NCBI RefSeq assembly: GCF_041821065.1
Contig: NZ_JBGUAX010000005.1
Coordinates: forward strand, 372,001-436,000
Direction: 5' to 3'
Length of the DNA: 64,000 nt
Source of the DNA: Egicoccus sp. AB-alg2
GTDB taxonomy: Bacteria > Actinomycetota > Nitriliruptoria > Nitriliruptorales > Nitriliruptoraceae
The number at the start of each line of letters is the position of its first letter. Position 1 is the first letter of the stretch. The position numbers and the translations under genes are program-made. Below the pieces are notes generated by a model. The model did not search any database, had not been told where the DNA came from, and worked only from the letters and a program-made list of their open reading frames with translations. Below, piece after piece: positions 7,478-17,249 of the stretch.

Positions 7478-9511
7478 CTAGCCGCCGGAGGCGTAGCGTT
7501 CGGGGGTGGTCGGAAGGGTGTCCTTGCCGCCCAGGTGCGACGGCAGCACGGGAAGCTGGAAGCCGCCGGTGTAGCCGGTGTCGTGCTGGATGCTCAGACC
7601 GGGGCACACGCCGCAGTCGTAGCAAGGGGACCAGCGGCAGTCGTCGAGTTGCTTGTCCGACCGCGCGTCCTGCCAGTCCTCCCACAGCCAGGACTTCTCC
7701 AGGCCGCTGTCGAGGTGGTCCCAGGGCAGGGCTTCCTTCTCGTCGCGCTCGCGGTGGCTGTACCACTCGAGCGAGACGTCGGTCTCCGCCATGGCCTGCC
7801 GCCAGGTGTCGAGGGTCGGCATCTCGTGCCAGCCGTCGAACCGGGCGCCCAGGCGCCAGGCGCGCTCCACGGCCGCGGCGACCCGGCGGTCACCGCGCGC
7901 GAGCAGGCCTTCGATGACCCCTTCCTCGGGGTCGTTGGTGCGCAGTTTCAGGCCGCCGTGGTCCTTGATGGCGTGGCGGATCAGCGACAGCTTGCGCTTG
8001 ATCTCCTCGGGCGAGTCCTGCGCGGCCCACTGGAAGGGGGTGTGCGGCTTGGGCACGAACCCGCCGACGGAGATGGTCACCTTGTTGGCACGGCCGTGAC
8101 GGCGCGCGATCTCGTAGGTCTTGATCCCGAGGTCGGCGATCGCGAGGACGTCCTCGTCGCGCTCGGTCGGCAGCCCCACCATGAAATAGAGCTTGATGTG
8201 CCGCCATCCCTCGCTGAACGCGACCTCGGCCGTACGCAGCAGGTCCGCCTCGGACACCATCTTGTTGATGACGGCGCGCATCCGCTCGGAGCCGGCCTCG
8301 GGCGCGAACGTGAGGCCGGTGCGCCGGCCGTTGCGCGACAGTTCGTTGGACAGCGTCACGTTGAACGCGTCGACGCGCGTCGAGGGCAGCGACAGCGAGG
8401 TGACCGTGCCCTCGTAGGCGTCGGCGAGGTCACGCGCCACCGGTCCGATCGCGGAGTGGTCGGCGGAGGACAGCGACAGCAGCCCGACCTCCTCGAAGCC
8501 GGTGTTGCGGACGCCCTCCTCGACCAGCTTCTGGATCGTCTCCGGGCGGCGCTCGCGGACGGGGCGGGTGATCATGCCGGCCTGGCAGAACCGGCAGCCG
8601 CGCGTGCAGCCACGGAAGATCTCCACGCTGAAGCGCTCGTGGACCGTCTCCGTCATGGGGACGATCTGCTTCTGCGGGTACTGCCACTCCTCGAGGTCCT
8701 GGATCGTGCGCTTGGGCACGATGGTCGGGACGCCCGACTCGATCGGGACGGTCTGCTTCAGTCGCCCGTCCGGCGTGTAGCGCGGCTCGTAGAAGGCCGG
8801 GACGTAGACGCCCTCGACCCGGGCCAGCTCGCGAAGCAGCTGGCGGCGGTCGCTGCCGCCGGCGGCCTTCCAGGCCCGCACGACGTCGTCGATCTCCAGC
8901 GTGACCTGCTCGCCGTCGCCCATCACGGCCGCGTCGACGAACGGCGCGAGCGGCTCGGGGTTGTAGGCGGCGTGTCCCCCGACCAGCACGATCGGGTCCT
9001 CGGCGGTGCGCCGGTCGGCGTGGATCGGCACGCCACCGAGGTCGAGCAGGTTCAGCAGGTTGGTGTGCCCGAGCTCGTGCGGCAGGGACACCCCGAAGAC
9101 GTCGAAGGCCCACACCGGCCGGTGCGACTCCAGCGAGAACGCCGGGATCCCCTGCTCGCGCATCAGCGCCTCGAGGTCGGTCCACGGCGCGTACGCCCGC
9201 TCGGCCAGGGCGGTGGCGCGCTCGTTGAGGAGCTCGTAGAGGATCTGGATGCCCTGGTTGGGCTGGCCCACCTCATAGGTGTCGGGGTAGCACAGCAGCC
9301 AGCGGGTCTGCGCCGCCAGCCAGGGCGTGACGACCTGGTTGTGCTCACCCCCGACGTACTGGGCCGGCTTGCGCACCTGCGGCAGCAGCGGCTCGAGCAC
9401 CTCGTAGTAGCCGGGCGGCACCGTGGCGGCGTCACCTGGACGACGGAAGGCGGCCCGCGCCCCGCGTGCGGGCGTGGCCGGGACGGACATCGTCGGCGCG
9501 GTGCCGAGCAT
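7478..9511 (-). CDS. TIGR03960-family B12-binding-type radical SAM protein
   Basis: 677 aa. The N-terminal half (about 30-260) is a cobalamin-binding-like domain with LLCYPDTYEVGQPNQG and VLVGGHAAYNPEPL. The radical SAM domain starts at the cluster motif CTRGCRFC (near residue 305) and continues with LSLSSADHS, TFAPEAGSERMR and KLYFMVGLPTE. A second Cys group near the C-terminus (CRWSPCYDCGVCPG) may bind another cluster. The substrate is unknown; the gene is nearly always next to DUF2344 and often near rne or ribosomal genes. ATG 9511 has GGAGG 4 nt upstream; ATG 9490 is an alternative. The 211-bp gap upstream holds only short GC-rich hairpins. Confidence 0.9.
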   Translation of the reverse strand: MLGTAPTMSVPATPARGARAAFRRPGDAATVPPGYYEVLEPLLPQVRKPAQYVGGEHNQVVTPWLAAQTRWLLCYPDTYEVGQPNQGIQILYELLNERATALAERAYAPWTDLEALMREQGIPAFSLESHRPVWAFDVFGVSLPHELGHTNLLNLLDLGGVPIHADRRTAEDPIVLVGGHAAYNPEPLAPFVDAAVMGDGEQVTLEIDDVVRAWKAAGGSDRRQLLRELARVEGVYVPAFYEPRYTPDGRLKQTVPIESGVPTIVPKRTIQDLEEWQYPQKQIVPMTETVHERFSVEIFRGCTRGCRFCQAGMITRPVRERRPETIQKLVEEGVRNTGFEEVGLLSLSSADHSAIGPVARDLADAYEGTVTSLSLPSTRVDAFNVTLSNELSRNGRRTGLTFAPEAGSERMRAVINKMVSEADLLRTAEVAFSEGWRHIKLYFMVGLPTERDEDVLAIADLGIKTYEIARRHGRANKVTISVGGFVPKPHTPFQWAAQDSPEEIKRKLSLIRHAIKDHGGLKLRTNDPEEGVIEGLLARGDRRVAAAVERAWRLGARFDGWHEMPTLDTWRQAMAETDVSLEWYSHRERDEKEALPWDHLDSGLEKSWLWEDWQDARSDKQLDDCRWSPCYDCGVCPGLSIQHDTGYTGGFQLPVLPSHLGGKDTLPTTPERYASGG

Positions 9512-9722
9512 GAGGCCTCCGGGACCGGGTGGAGGGTGCGGCCGGACCCGGACGTGGTGGACGTCGGCGGCGCACCCGAGAGGCGGAAACCCCGGGTGTC
9601 GGCGACGTGCGCCACGGAGCCGGGGTCCGAACGTCGGTGGCAGCGTACCAACGGCCTCCCGGGCCGCACGCGGCCGGCCACGCGCCCGTCACGCCGGGGC
9701 CGTGCCGATCGCCGGACGGCCG

Positions 9723-10868
9723 TCAGCCGGGCCCGAAGCGCCGGCCGATCGCCAGCGCGACGCCGCTGGCGAGCAGCGCCACGGCCGCCAGGCTGAGCGG
9801 GATCGTGGCCAGCCCCAGCGCCGAGCCGACGGCCCCGACGACGAAGGGCGTGACGCTGGCCCCGACCAGCGCCGCGAGCACCGCCGCGGTGGTCGCACCG
9901 GCCGCGTCCGGCAGCGCCCGGGGCAGCCACACCATGGCGGTCGGGAACACCGGCGCGAAGCACAAGCCGGCGGCCACGAACGCGTAGGGCGCCAGGGCGG
10001 GCACGCTCGCCAGCGCCAGCGCGATCGCGGCCAGCGGCAGGACGACCTGCACGAGACGGCCGGGACGCACGCGCGCGAGCACCAGGGCGAACAGGAACCG
10101 CCCCCCGGTGATCGCCAGCCAGAACCCGGACGTCCACCGTGCCGCGGCGCCCGCGTCCCAGCCGCGGAACTCGACGTAGGTCGCCAGCCACGTGGCGGTG
10201 GCCGCCTCCGCGGCCACGTACAGGCCGAACACGAGCGAGAACGCCACGACGTGCCGGCGCGGCGCCGTCCGGCCCATCGGGTCCATGGCGGGGCGCGGCG
10301 GCGTCGAGGTGGTCCTCATCAAGGGGATCGCGGCGAGCGCCGCCACGCCGACGACCGCGAACGCCACACGGTGGCCGGCCACCGACAGCAGCAGCGGCAG
10401 GCTGACGGCACCGACCCCGAAGACGCCGTGCATGCAGGCGACGACCATCGGCGTGCGGCGGCCGGTGTCGCGCGGATAGACCGAGTTCATGCCGTTGGAC
10501 AGCAACCCGAAACCCGCGCCCAGCACGACGGTGGCCGCCAGCACCAGCAGCATCGACGGTGCGGCGGCGGCCGCCAGCCCGCCGACGCCCAGGACGGCCA
10601 CGCCCAGTCCGAGCAATCGTGCCCGGCCGCCACGCCGGCTGACGGCGGCCCAGGTGAGCACGCCCACCATCGCGGCCAGCGGGTGGACCGACGCGGGCAG
10701 GCCGGAGACGAACTCGCTGACGTCGAACAGGCGTCGGAACGCCGGCGCCGACGGGCCGTACAGCGCGGCCACGCCGCCGGACACGAAGAAGCCGAGGAAG
10801 CCGCCGGCCAGCGCGGTCCTCGACAGTCGGAACCGCGGGGGCTCCGTCGGCAGTCGGGTGGCGGTCAA
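9723..10868 (-). CDS. MFS transporter, substrate unknown
   Basis: 381 aa with about 11-12 hydrophobic helices and no large soluble domain. The major-facilitator pattern is visible (GVLTWAAVSRRGGRARLLG after helix 2, two six-helix halves around a Pro-rich central loop near residues 195-210). The start is TTG at 10868, 4 nt after the rodA stop, implying translational coupling. The elongasome operon of relatives does not carry it, so it looks like a lineage-specific insertion between rodA and the radical SAM gene. The sequence gives no clue to the substrate. Confidence 0.75.
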   Translation of the reverse strand: MTATRLPTEPPRFRLSRTALAGGFLGFFVSGGVAALYGPSAPAFRRLFDVSEFVSGLPASVHPLAAMVGVLTWAAVSRRGGRARLLGLGVAVLGVGGLAAAAAPSMLLVLAATVVLGAGFGLLSNGMNSVYPRDTGRRTPMVVACMHGVFGVGAVSLPLLLSVAGHRVAFAVVGVAALAAIPLMRTTSTPPRPAMDPMGRTAPRRHVVAFSLVFGLYVAAEAATATWLATYVEFRGWDAGAAARWTSGFWLAITGGRFLFALVLARVRPGRLVQVVLPLAAIALALASVPALAPYAFVAAGLCFAPVFPTAMVWLPRALPDAAGATTAAVLAALVGASVTPFVVGAVGSALGLATIPLSLAAVALLASGVALAIGRRFGPG

Positions 10869-10872
10869 GTGA

Positions 10873-12051
10873 TCAGAACCGTCGCATGTGGACGTTGAGG
10901 AGCAGTCCGATCAGGCCGAACCACACGATCAGCGAGGTGCCGCCGTAGCTGACGAACGGCAGCGGGATGCCGGTCACGGGCATGATGCCGACGTTCATGC
11001 CCACATTGATGAACACCTGCAGGGCCAGCATGGCGACGACGCCCGACGCGAGCAGCGTCCCGAACAGGTCCTTGGACAGCACCGCGATCCGCAGCCCACG
11101 CCAGATCAGGATCAGGAACAGGGCGAGCACCACGCTGGCGCCGAGGAAACCGAACTCCTCGCCGACGACCGTGAAGATGAAGTCGGTGTGGTTCTCCGGC
11201 ACGAACGCCAGCGCGGTCTGCGTGCCCTGGAACAGGCCCTTGCCGAACACCTGCCCGGAGCCGATGGCGATCTCGGACTGTTCGGTCTGGAACCGCAGGG
11301 TGCGGTCCAGGCTCGGGTCACCGGCGCGCGCGAACGCGGTCAGCCGGTTGAGCTGGTACTGGTCGAGCAGGTCCTGGGTGAGGGCGAAGACGATCGCGCC
11401 GATGCCGGCGGCCCCCAGGGCGATCAGGTAGCGGGCCGGCACGCTGCCCACCAGGAACAGGATCGCGAGCAACCACACGAACACGATCGAGGTGCCGAGG
11501 TCGGGCTGGAGGAAGACCAGTCCCATCGGGAGCAGGGTCAGCACGAGGGAGATCCCGACCGTGGGCAGCCACGGTTCGCCCCGGCGTTCGTGGATCCAGG
11601 CGGCGACCGCGACCAGGACGGCGACCTTGGCGACCTCGGAGGGCTGGAGCTGGAAGCCGCCCAGCACGATCCAGCGCTGCGAGCCACCCCGGGCCGTGCC
11701 CAGCGGGGTGAGCACCAGCACCAGGAACGCCAGCGACGCGACGTAGAGCACCGCGGCGTAGCTGCGCAGATGGCGGTAGTCGATGACCGCGGCCCCGACC
11801 AGGACGACGATGCCGAGCACCAGCGCCATCAGCTGCCGGCTGACGTACAGCGTCGACGGCAGGCCCTGCTGCTGGAGGGCCGCCAGCTTGGCGCTGTAGA
11901 TCATGACCAGGCCGAGGCCGGTCAGCGCCAGGGCGGTGAGCACCAGGATCGGGTCGAGGTGCTTCACCGGCGCGTAGGCGTCCATCCAGCGGGCCTGGAC
12001 GCGCTCGCGCATCATCTTCTCGGCGCGGTCCTGGCCGAATCCGACCTCCAT
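10873..12051 (-). CDS. rodA: Peptidoglycan glycosyltransferase RodA (SEDS family)
   Basis: 392 aa integral membrane protein with about 10 helices that polymerises lipid II during side-wall growth, with PBP2 as its transpeptidase partner. Family motifs are visible: GGSQRWIVLGGFQLQPSE, FLQPDLGTS, NRLTAF, ENHTDFIFTVVGEEFGFLG and GIPLPFVSYGGTS. ATG 12051 is preferred because GGAGG lies 8 nt upstream; GTG 12057 would leave only 2 nt. It follows mrdA after 15 nt and precedes an MFS gene. Confidence 0.95.
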   Translation of the reverse strand: MEVGFGQDRAEKMMRERVQARWMDAYAPVKHLDPILVLTALALTGLGLVMIYSAKLAALQQQGLPSTLYVSRQLMALVLGIVVLVGAAVIDYRHLRSYAAVLYVASLAFLVLVLTPLGTARGGSQRWIVLGGFQLQPSEVAKVAVLVAVAAWIHERRGEPWLPTVGISLVLTLLPMGLVFLQPDLGTSIVFVWLLAILFLVGSVPARYLIALGAAGIGAIVFALTQDLLDQYQLNRLTAFARAGDPSLDRTLRFQTEQSEIAIGSGQVFGKGLFQGTQTALAFVPENHTDFIFTVVGEEFGFLGASVVLALFLILIWRGLRIAVLSKDLFGTLLASGVVAMLALQVFINVGMNVGIMPVTGIPLPFVSYGGTSLIVWFGLIGLLLNVHMRRF

Positions 12052-12066
12052 GCTCACCCCCTCCCG

Positions 12067-14112
12067 TCAGTCGTAGATGGCGTCGCCGGCTTCGAACTCG
12101 GCGTCCTCGGCGTCGGTGATGTCGAACAGGTGCTCGAAGATGTTGCGGGCGATGGGCGCGGCCGTCTGTGAGCCGCCGCCGCCTTCCTCGACGTTGACGA
12201 CCACGACGTACTCGGGGTCGTCGGCCGGGGCGTAGGCGGCGAACCAGGCGTAGGGCACCTTCGGCTTCAGCTCGGCGGTGCCGGTCTTGCCCGCGACCGG
12301 GATCTCGTCGAGCGGGAACGGCGTGCCGCGCGTGAACGCGCCGTGGGCGGTGCCGCGCTCGTGCATCACGACGTCGCGCAGGCCGCGCTGGATCGCGGCC
12401 ATCTCGGCGTCGTCGAGGTCGAGTTCGCTGATCGTCTCCGCCTCGATCTCGCGCACGACCTCGCCGGTGGGCGTGACGACCTGCCGCCCGAGCAGCGGCT
12501 GGTAGAGGGTGCCGCCGTTGGCGATCGCGGCGTAGTGGGCCGCGATCTGCAGCGGCGTCACGAGGATCTCGCCCTGCCCGATGGAGGTGTTGACGGCGTC
12601 TCCACCACGCCACGTGCCACCGGAGGTGCAGTTGTCCTCCAGCACGGCCCGCCGGTACGAGCCCGGCTCGGCCTCCTCGGCCTGGGCGCACCACAGGTCG
12701 CGCCGCTCGAGCCAGTTGTTGTACTTGAGCTCGCGGCTGGGGATGTGGCCGGCGAGCTCCGACGGCAGGTCGATGCCGAGGCGCTTGCCGAAGCCGAAGC
12801 GCTCGGCGACCTGCGGCAGGATCTCGTCCGGCTCGTCCTGGTTCTGCTCGCGCTGCCACTGGCGGTAGGCCAGCTCGTAGAAGTAGGTGTCGCACGAGCG
12901 CATCAGCGCCCGGTCGAGGGCCATGGCCCCCTCGGCGGCGGGGTTCCAGTTGCGGAACGTGATCCCGCCGACGGAGTAGCTGCCCGGGCAGTCCACCGGC
13001 GTGTTGGGGCCGACGAGCCCGGCCTCCATGTAGGCCGCGCCGGTGACGGTCTTGAACACCGAGCCGGGCGGGTACTCGCCCTGGATGGCCCGGTTGAGCA
13101 TCGGCGCGTGGGTGTCCTCGTCGCCCTCGGCGAGGTTCGGGAACAGGTAGCGCGCGTACTCGGTGGACAGCCCGCCGACGAACTCGCTGGGGTCGAAGGT
13201 CGGGTAGGAGGCCATGGCGAGCACGCGACCGGTCTGCGCCTCCAGCACGACCGCGGAGCCGGCCACCGACGGCAGGTTGCGGCCGCTGTAGGTGTGGATG
13301 TCCTCGCGGCTGGCGACGATGCCGTCCTCGAGCAGGGTCTCCACGGCCTGCTGGAGGTCGAGGTCGAGGGAGGTCACAAGGTCGTTGCCGGGCTGCGGCT
13401 CGGTCTCGCGGACGACGTCGACGACCGTGTTGCGCGCGGTCACCTCGAGGGTGCGGCGCCCGGAGCGGCCGCGCAGGTCGGCCTCGTAGACGTTCTCCAG
13501 GCCGGTGCGGCCGACCTGCTCGCCGCCGCGGTAGTCCGCGAAGGCGGGGTCGGCCAGTTCCTCCTGGCTGATCTGGTTGAGGTAGCCGACGAGGTGGGCC
13601 GCCAACTGCCCGTGCGGGTAGGTGCGCACCGGCAGGACCTCGGCGATGACGCCGGGGAACAGCTCCTGCTGGGTGCGGACCGCGAAGACGACCTCCTCGG
13701 TGACGTCGAAGGCGATCGGGATGTGGCCGAGCGGGCTGTAGTGCTGGCTCGTCATCCTCCCGACGATCTCCTCGCGGTCGAGGTCGAGCAGCTGCGAGAG
13801 CCGCTCGAGCACCTTCTCCGCGGTCTCGTCGGTGGGTTCGCCGTTGCCGTCGAGCAGCAGCTGGCGGTCGGCGCTGATGGTCAGCGCGGGACGGTTCTTG
13901 ACCAGCTCGTCGCCGTCGCGGTCGAGCATGCGGCCGCGGGGCGCCTCGACGAAGACGGTCCGCAGCCGGTTGCCGTCGGCCAGCTCGGCGAAGCGGTCAC
14001 CGGCGAGCACCTGTAGGAACCACAGGCGCGAGAACAGCGCGACGAACAGCGCGATCACGAGGACCGTCAGGAACGTCAGGCGCAGTGCGGGCGAGGAGTC
14101 GTTGTTCGCCAT
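12067..14112 (-). CDS. mrdA: Penicillin-binding protein 2 (elongasome transpeptidase)
   Basis: 681 aa class B PBP. One N-terminal membrane anchor (about residues 10-32) is followed by the dimerisation region (RGRMLDRDGDELVKNRPAL) and the transpeptidase domain. The catalytic triad motifs are PGSVFKTVT (SxxK), RSCDTYF (SxN as SCD) and AGKTGTAE (KTG). ATG 14112 starts the conserved MANNDSS sequence. No clear ribosome binding site is present, and GTG 14121 is possible. It lies upstream of rodA and 366 bp downstream of mreD, a gap with direct repeats that may hold its own promoter. Confidence 0.95.
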   Translation of the reverse strand: MANNDSSPALRLTFLTVLVIALFVALFSRLWFLQVLAGDRFAELADGNRLRTVFVEAPRGRMLDRDGDELVKNRPALTISADRQLLLDGNGEPTDETAEKVLERLSQLLDLDREEIVGRMTSQHYSPLGHIPIAFDVTEEVVFAVRTQQELFPGVIAEVLPVRTYPHGQLAAHLVGYLNQISQEELADPAFADYRGGEQVGRTGLENVYEADLRGRSGRRTLEVTARNTVVDVVRETEPQPGNDLVTSLDLDLQQAVETLLEDGIVASREDIHTYSGRNLPSVAGSAVVLEAQTGRVLAMASYPTFDPSEFVGGLSTEYARYLFPNLAEGDEDTHAPMLNRAIQGEYPPGSVFKTVTGAAYMEAGLVGPNTPVDCPGSYSVGGITFRNWNPAAEGAMALDRALMRSCDTYFYELAYRQWQREQNQDEPDEILPQVAERFGFGKRLGIDLPSELAGHIPSRELKYNNWLERRDLWCAQAEEAEPGSYRRAVLEDNCTSGGTWRGGDAVNTSIGQGEILVTPLQIAAHYAAIANGGTLYQPLLGRQVVTPTGEVVREIEAETISELDLDDAEMAAIQRGLRDVVMHERGTAHGAFTRGTPFPLDEIPVAGKTGTAELKPKVPYAWFAAYAPADDPEYVVVVNVEEGGGGSQTAAPIARNIFEHLFDITDAEDAEFEAGDAIYD

Positions 14113-14478
14113 GCGGCTCACGGAGGGGTGCGAAAGCGTGCAGGAGATGGAGCTGACCCGCGGGCCCGCTGACCGGTTCGTGACCGGCGACACGAACGGT
14201 ACCAGCGGGGATCAAACGCACCGCAGACGGCCGGTGTTCCCCGCCGCACGCCGACGTCCCCCGGCCTTCACGGAGATTTCACGGCGCGGCCGGTGACGGT
14301 TCGCCCCCACGTGCCGAACGCTGCGCCTGGCTGAACGCCACCGGGTACACGGACCGCGGCCGGTGACGGGCCCGCGTGTCCATTCCCGCCATCGGCGACA
14401 CCGACCGCGGCCGGTGACGGTTCGAATCGACCATGCGCGCGGAAGAGTGCACACCCAGGTAAGGAACCGGCCGCAGAA
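14113..14478. other. 366-bp intergenic region between mreD and mrdA with three direct repeats
   Basis: No gene is supported here. The region holds three copies of GCGGCCGGTGACGG (listed separately) and several short GC-rich inverted repeats. Inside an otherwise tightly packed operon this length suggests a separate promoter or RNA-level control for mrdA-rodA. Confidence 0.5.
14286..14420. repeat. Three direct copies of GCGGCCGGTGACGG upstream of mrdA
   Basis: Copies lie at 14286-14299, 14356-14369 and 14407-14420. The second and third share 23 nt (14347-14369 and 14398-14420) with one mismatch; the first and third are followed by TTCG. Starts are 70 and 51 bp apart. The core GGTGACGGT also occurs in the paired palindromes near 4.03 kb. 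On the mrdA strand each reads CCGTCACCGGCCGC. The role is unknown; regulator binding is the simplest idea. Confidence 0.6.
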
Positions 14479-14994
14479 TCAATCGAGCACGCCGGGGCCG
14501 CTCAAAGGGAAACGGTCGGACAGGCGGCGCACCGCGCCGAGGACGATGGGGGCGAGCAGGGTGTTGTAGAGCGCGACGGCGACGGAGGCCTGGGCGAGCA
14601 TCAGCGGGGTGGTGCGGTCCTCGCCGAGCAGGAGCGCGACGACCCCGTAGGCGGCGGTGCCGAGCAGTCCGGAGAGGAACGCGAGGATGACCGGTGCGGT
14701 GATGGACTCGGGCGCCAGGTAGGGGCGGGCGAGGCCGACGGTGAAGCCGATGGCGGTGTAGACCAGTGCGGCGAGCCCGACGGGTGATTCGCTGACCAGC
14801 AGGTCGGTGAGCAGGCCGGCGGCGAAGCCGACGCGCAGCCCGGCCAGCGGGCCGTCGCGCAGGCCGACCGCGAGCGTCACGAGCAGCAGCAGGTCGGGCC
14901 GGAAGCCGGCCAGCGTGAAGAACGGGAACAGGGCGGTCTGCAGGACCGCGGCGGTGACGAGGAGCAGTCCTACGACCAGGACGCGCAGGATCAC
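14479..14994 (-). CDS. mreD: Rod shape-determining protein MreD
   Basis: 171 aa, with five or six hydrophobic helices filling most of the chain, the usual MreD size and layout (LQTALFPFFTLAGFRPDLLLL near the N-terminus, GFAAGLLTDLL in the middle). It belongs to the elongasome membrane complex linking MreB filaments to wall synthesis. GTG 14994 overlaps the mreC stop (GTGA), showing translational coupling. Confidence 0.9.
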   Translation of the reverse strand: MILRVLVVGLLLVTAAVLQTALFPFFTLAGFRPDLLLLVTLAVGLRDGPLAGLRVGFAAGLLTDLLVSESPVGLAALVYTAIGFTVGLARPYLAPESITAPVILAFLSGLLGTAAYGVVALLLGEDRTTPLMLAQASVAVALYNTLLAPIVLGAVRRLSDRFPLSGPGVLD

Positions 14995-15992
14995 GTGCCG
15001 TCCTCGTCGTCGGCCTGGGCCTCCGCGTCGTCACCGTCGGACCCGTCGGACCCGTCGGCGTCCGGGTCCGCCTCGTCGTCGTCTTCGTCGCCCTCGTCCT
15101 GTTCCGCGGTGGGCGGGCCGGGTGGCGGGGTGAACTCCGGGTCGGGTGACAGTTCGAACGGCGGCAGTTCGACGACGGGCTCGCTGGTGACGACCAGCAC
15201 GTGGTGGATGCGGGTGAAGTCCACGAACGGCTGGATCTGGACGTCGAGGACGAGCCCGGCGGTCACCTCACCGACGGAGGCCACGCTGCCGATGGGGATG
15301 CCGCCGGGGAACGCGCCGGACTGGTATGCGGAGGTGACGATCTCGTCGCCGACCTCGATCTGCGCCTCCGGGTCGAACGGCTGGAACAGCATCGGGTCAC
15401 CCCCGCGGCCGATGACCGTGCCGGTCTCGCCGTTGGCGGCGTGGCGGGCCGGCGCACCGAAGTTGGGGTCGATGGCCAGCAGCACCCGGGCGGCGTTGCG
15501 TTCGACCTGGATGACGCGCCCGACCAGACCGTCGCCGTTGACGACCGGCATGTCGCGTTCGACGCCGTCGTCGGTCCCGACGTCGATGACGACCGTCCAC
15601 TCGAAGCCGGTCGGGCCGAGCGCGACCACGCGCGCGGCGACGGCCTCGACGCCGGTCCCCTCGCGCATGCCCAGCAGCTCGCGCAGTTCCTCGTTCTCGC
15701 GCTCGACGTCGGCGACCGAACGCCGCCGTTCGCGCAGCTCGTCGACCTGGGCGCGCAGCCGCTCGTTCTCCGAGCGGGCACGGAAGAGGTCGGCGACCGA
15801 GCCGGCAGCGTCCCCGACCGGGCGCACGAGCGTGACCAGCCCGTCCTGGATCGGGCGGAGCACGGCCGTCAGCCCGCCCCGCAGGCGGTCGAGCGGGCCG
15901 TCGTCACCCGAGCGGAAGTCGACGGTGACGAGCACCAGCGACAGCAGGACGAGGACGACGAGCAGCGCACGCGCACGTCGACGCTGGAACAC
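14991..15992 (-). CDS. mreC: Rod shape-determining protein MreC
   Basis: 333 aa bitopic membrane protein. A single helix near residues 8-24 is followed by a coiled coil (about 70-110, with RLRAQVDELRERRR) and the two beta-barrel domains typical of MreC (VVNGDGLVGRVIQV, IDPNFGAPAR, GDEIVTSAYQSGAFPGGIPIG). The last 60 residues are an acidic Asp/Glu/Pro tail not needed by the family, in line with the acidic exported proteins elsewhere in the window. GTG 15992 lies 9 nt after the mreB stop. Confidence 0.94.
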   Translation of the reverse strand: MFQRRRARALLVVLVLLSLVLVTVDFRSGDDGPLDRLRGGLTAVLRPIQDGLVTLVRPVGDAAGSVADLFRARSENERLRAQVDELRERRRSVADVERENEELRELLGMREGTGVEAVAARVVALGPTGFEWTVVIDVGTDDGVERDMPVVNGDGLVGRVIQVERNAARVLLAIDPNFGAPARHAANGETGTVIGRGGDPMLFQPFDPEAQIEVGDEIVTSAYQSGAFPGGIPIGSVASVGEVTAGLVLDVQIQPFVDFTRIHHVLVVTSEPVVELPPFELSPDPEFTPPPGPPTAEQDEGDEDDDEADPDADGSDGSDGDDAEAQADDEDGT

Positions 15993-16001
15993 CGGCGCGG
16001 A

Positions 16002-17045
16002 TCAGTGACGCGAGGAGGAGATCAGCACCTTCTTGAGGGCTTCGAACTCCTCGAGGCACTTGCCCGAGCCGATCGCGACCGAGGAGAGCGGGTTCTCCGT
16101 GATGTGGATGGGCATGCCGGTCTCGTGCTTGAGGCGCTCGTCGAGGCCCCGCAGCAGCCCACCACCGCCGGTGAGGACGATGCCCTTGTCCATGATGTCG
16201 GCGGCCAGCTCCGGCGGCGTCTTGTCGAGGGTGTTCTTCACCGCGTCGATGACGGCGTTGACGGGCTCCTCGATCGCCTTCCGGATCTCGTCGGCGGACA
16301 CGATGATCGTCTTCGGCAGGCCGGAGACGAGGTCGCGGCCCCGGATCTCCGCATGCGGCTCGTCGGCCAGCGGGAACGCCGAGCCGATCGCCATCTTGAT
16401 CTCCTCGGCGGTGCGCTCGCCGAGCATCAGCGAGTACTCCTTCTTGATGTAGGAGATGATCGCGTCGTCGAGCTCGTCACCGCCGATGCGGATCGACTGG
16501 CTGGTCACGATGCCGCCGAGGGAGATGACCGCCACCTCGGTGGTGCCACCGCCGATGTCGACGACCATGTTGCCGGCCGGCTCGTGGACCGGCAGGCCCG
16601 AGCCGATGGCCGCGGCCATCGGCTCCTCGATGATGTAGGCGGCGCGGGCGCCGGCCTGGATGGTGGCCTCCTCGACCGCGCGCTGCTCGACCCCGGTGAT
16701 GCCGGACGGGACGCAGACGACGACGCGCGGCTTCGCCAGGAACCGGCGCTTGTGCACCGCCTGGATGAAGTAGCGCAGCATCTTCTCGGTCACGTCGAAG
16801 TCGGCGATGACGCCGTCCTTCAGGGGCCGGATCGCCATGATGTGGCCCGGCGTGCGGCCGATCATGCGCTTGGCCTCGGCGCCCACGGCCAGGATCGCAC
16901 CGTTCTTGGTGTTGATCGCCACCACGGAGGGCTCGTTGAGCACGATGCCACGACCCCGGACGTAGACCAGGGTGTTGGCGGTGCCGAGGTCCACGGCCAT
17001 GTCGCGACCGAGGAACTGGAAGGTGTTGCCGATGTTCGCAGCCAC
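16002..17045 (-). CDS. mreB: Actin-like rod shape protein MreB
   Basis: 347 aa, the normal length. It is an actin-fold ATPase forming membrane-bound filaments that steer side-wall synthesis. The phosphate-1 motif [51 protein letters not shown] and [14 protein letters not shown] are all present. GTG 17045 is chosen because it gives the conserved N-terminus ([20 protein letters not shown]); the ribosome binding site is weak. It heads mreBCD. The 204-bp upstream region holds a CCTGCCGGCAGG palindrome at 17177-17188 next to a possible -10 sequence. Confidence 0.96.
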   Translation of the reverse strand: MAANIGNTFQFLGRDMAVDLGTANTLVYVRGRGIVLNEPSVVAINTKNGAILAVGAEAKRMIGRTPGHIMAIRPLKDGVIADFDVTEKMLRYFIQAVHKRRFLAKPRVVVCVPSGITGVEQRAVEEATIQAGARAAYIIEEPMAAAIGSGLPVHEPAGNMVVDIGGGTTEVAVISLGGIVTSQSIRIGGDELDDAIISYIKKEYSLMLGERTAEEIKMAIGSAFPLADEPHAEIRGRDLVSGLPKTIIVSADEIRKAIEEPVNAVIDAVKNTLDKTPPELAADIMDKGIVLTGGGGLLRGLDERLKHETGMPIHITENPLSSVAIGSGKCLEEFEALKKVLISSSRH

Positions 17046-17249
17046 GGGGAGACCTGCCGGGCTCGGGGGATCAGGGGGATGCGACGGCCGCTGACGCCGA
17101 CGGCGAGCGGGAGCCGTGTGCCACTCCGAGACGCACGCACCGAGCGTACGCCCCGCGGGCCGCGAGGATGCTAACACCTGCCGGCAGGACCCGCGTCCCG
17201 GTGACGGCGCCGCGCGCGTCCCGTCCGTCCGGGCCGCGCCGGGAACCCG

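Noticed and set aside
5546-9796. 1416-codon open frame on the plus strand across rne, DUF2344 and radical SAM genes
   Set aside because: Antisense to three recognised genes, compositionally biased, with no motif. It is an artefact of GC-rich coding sequence.
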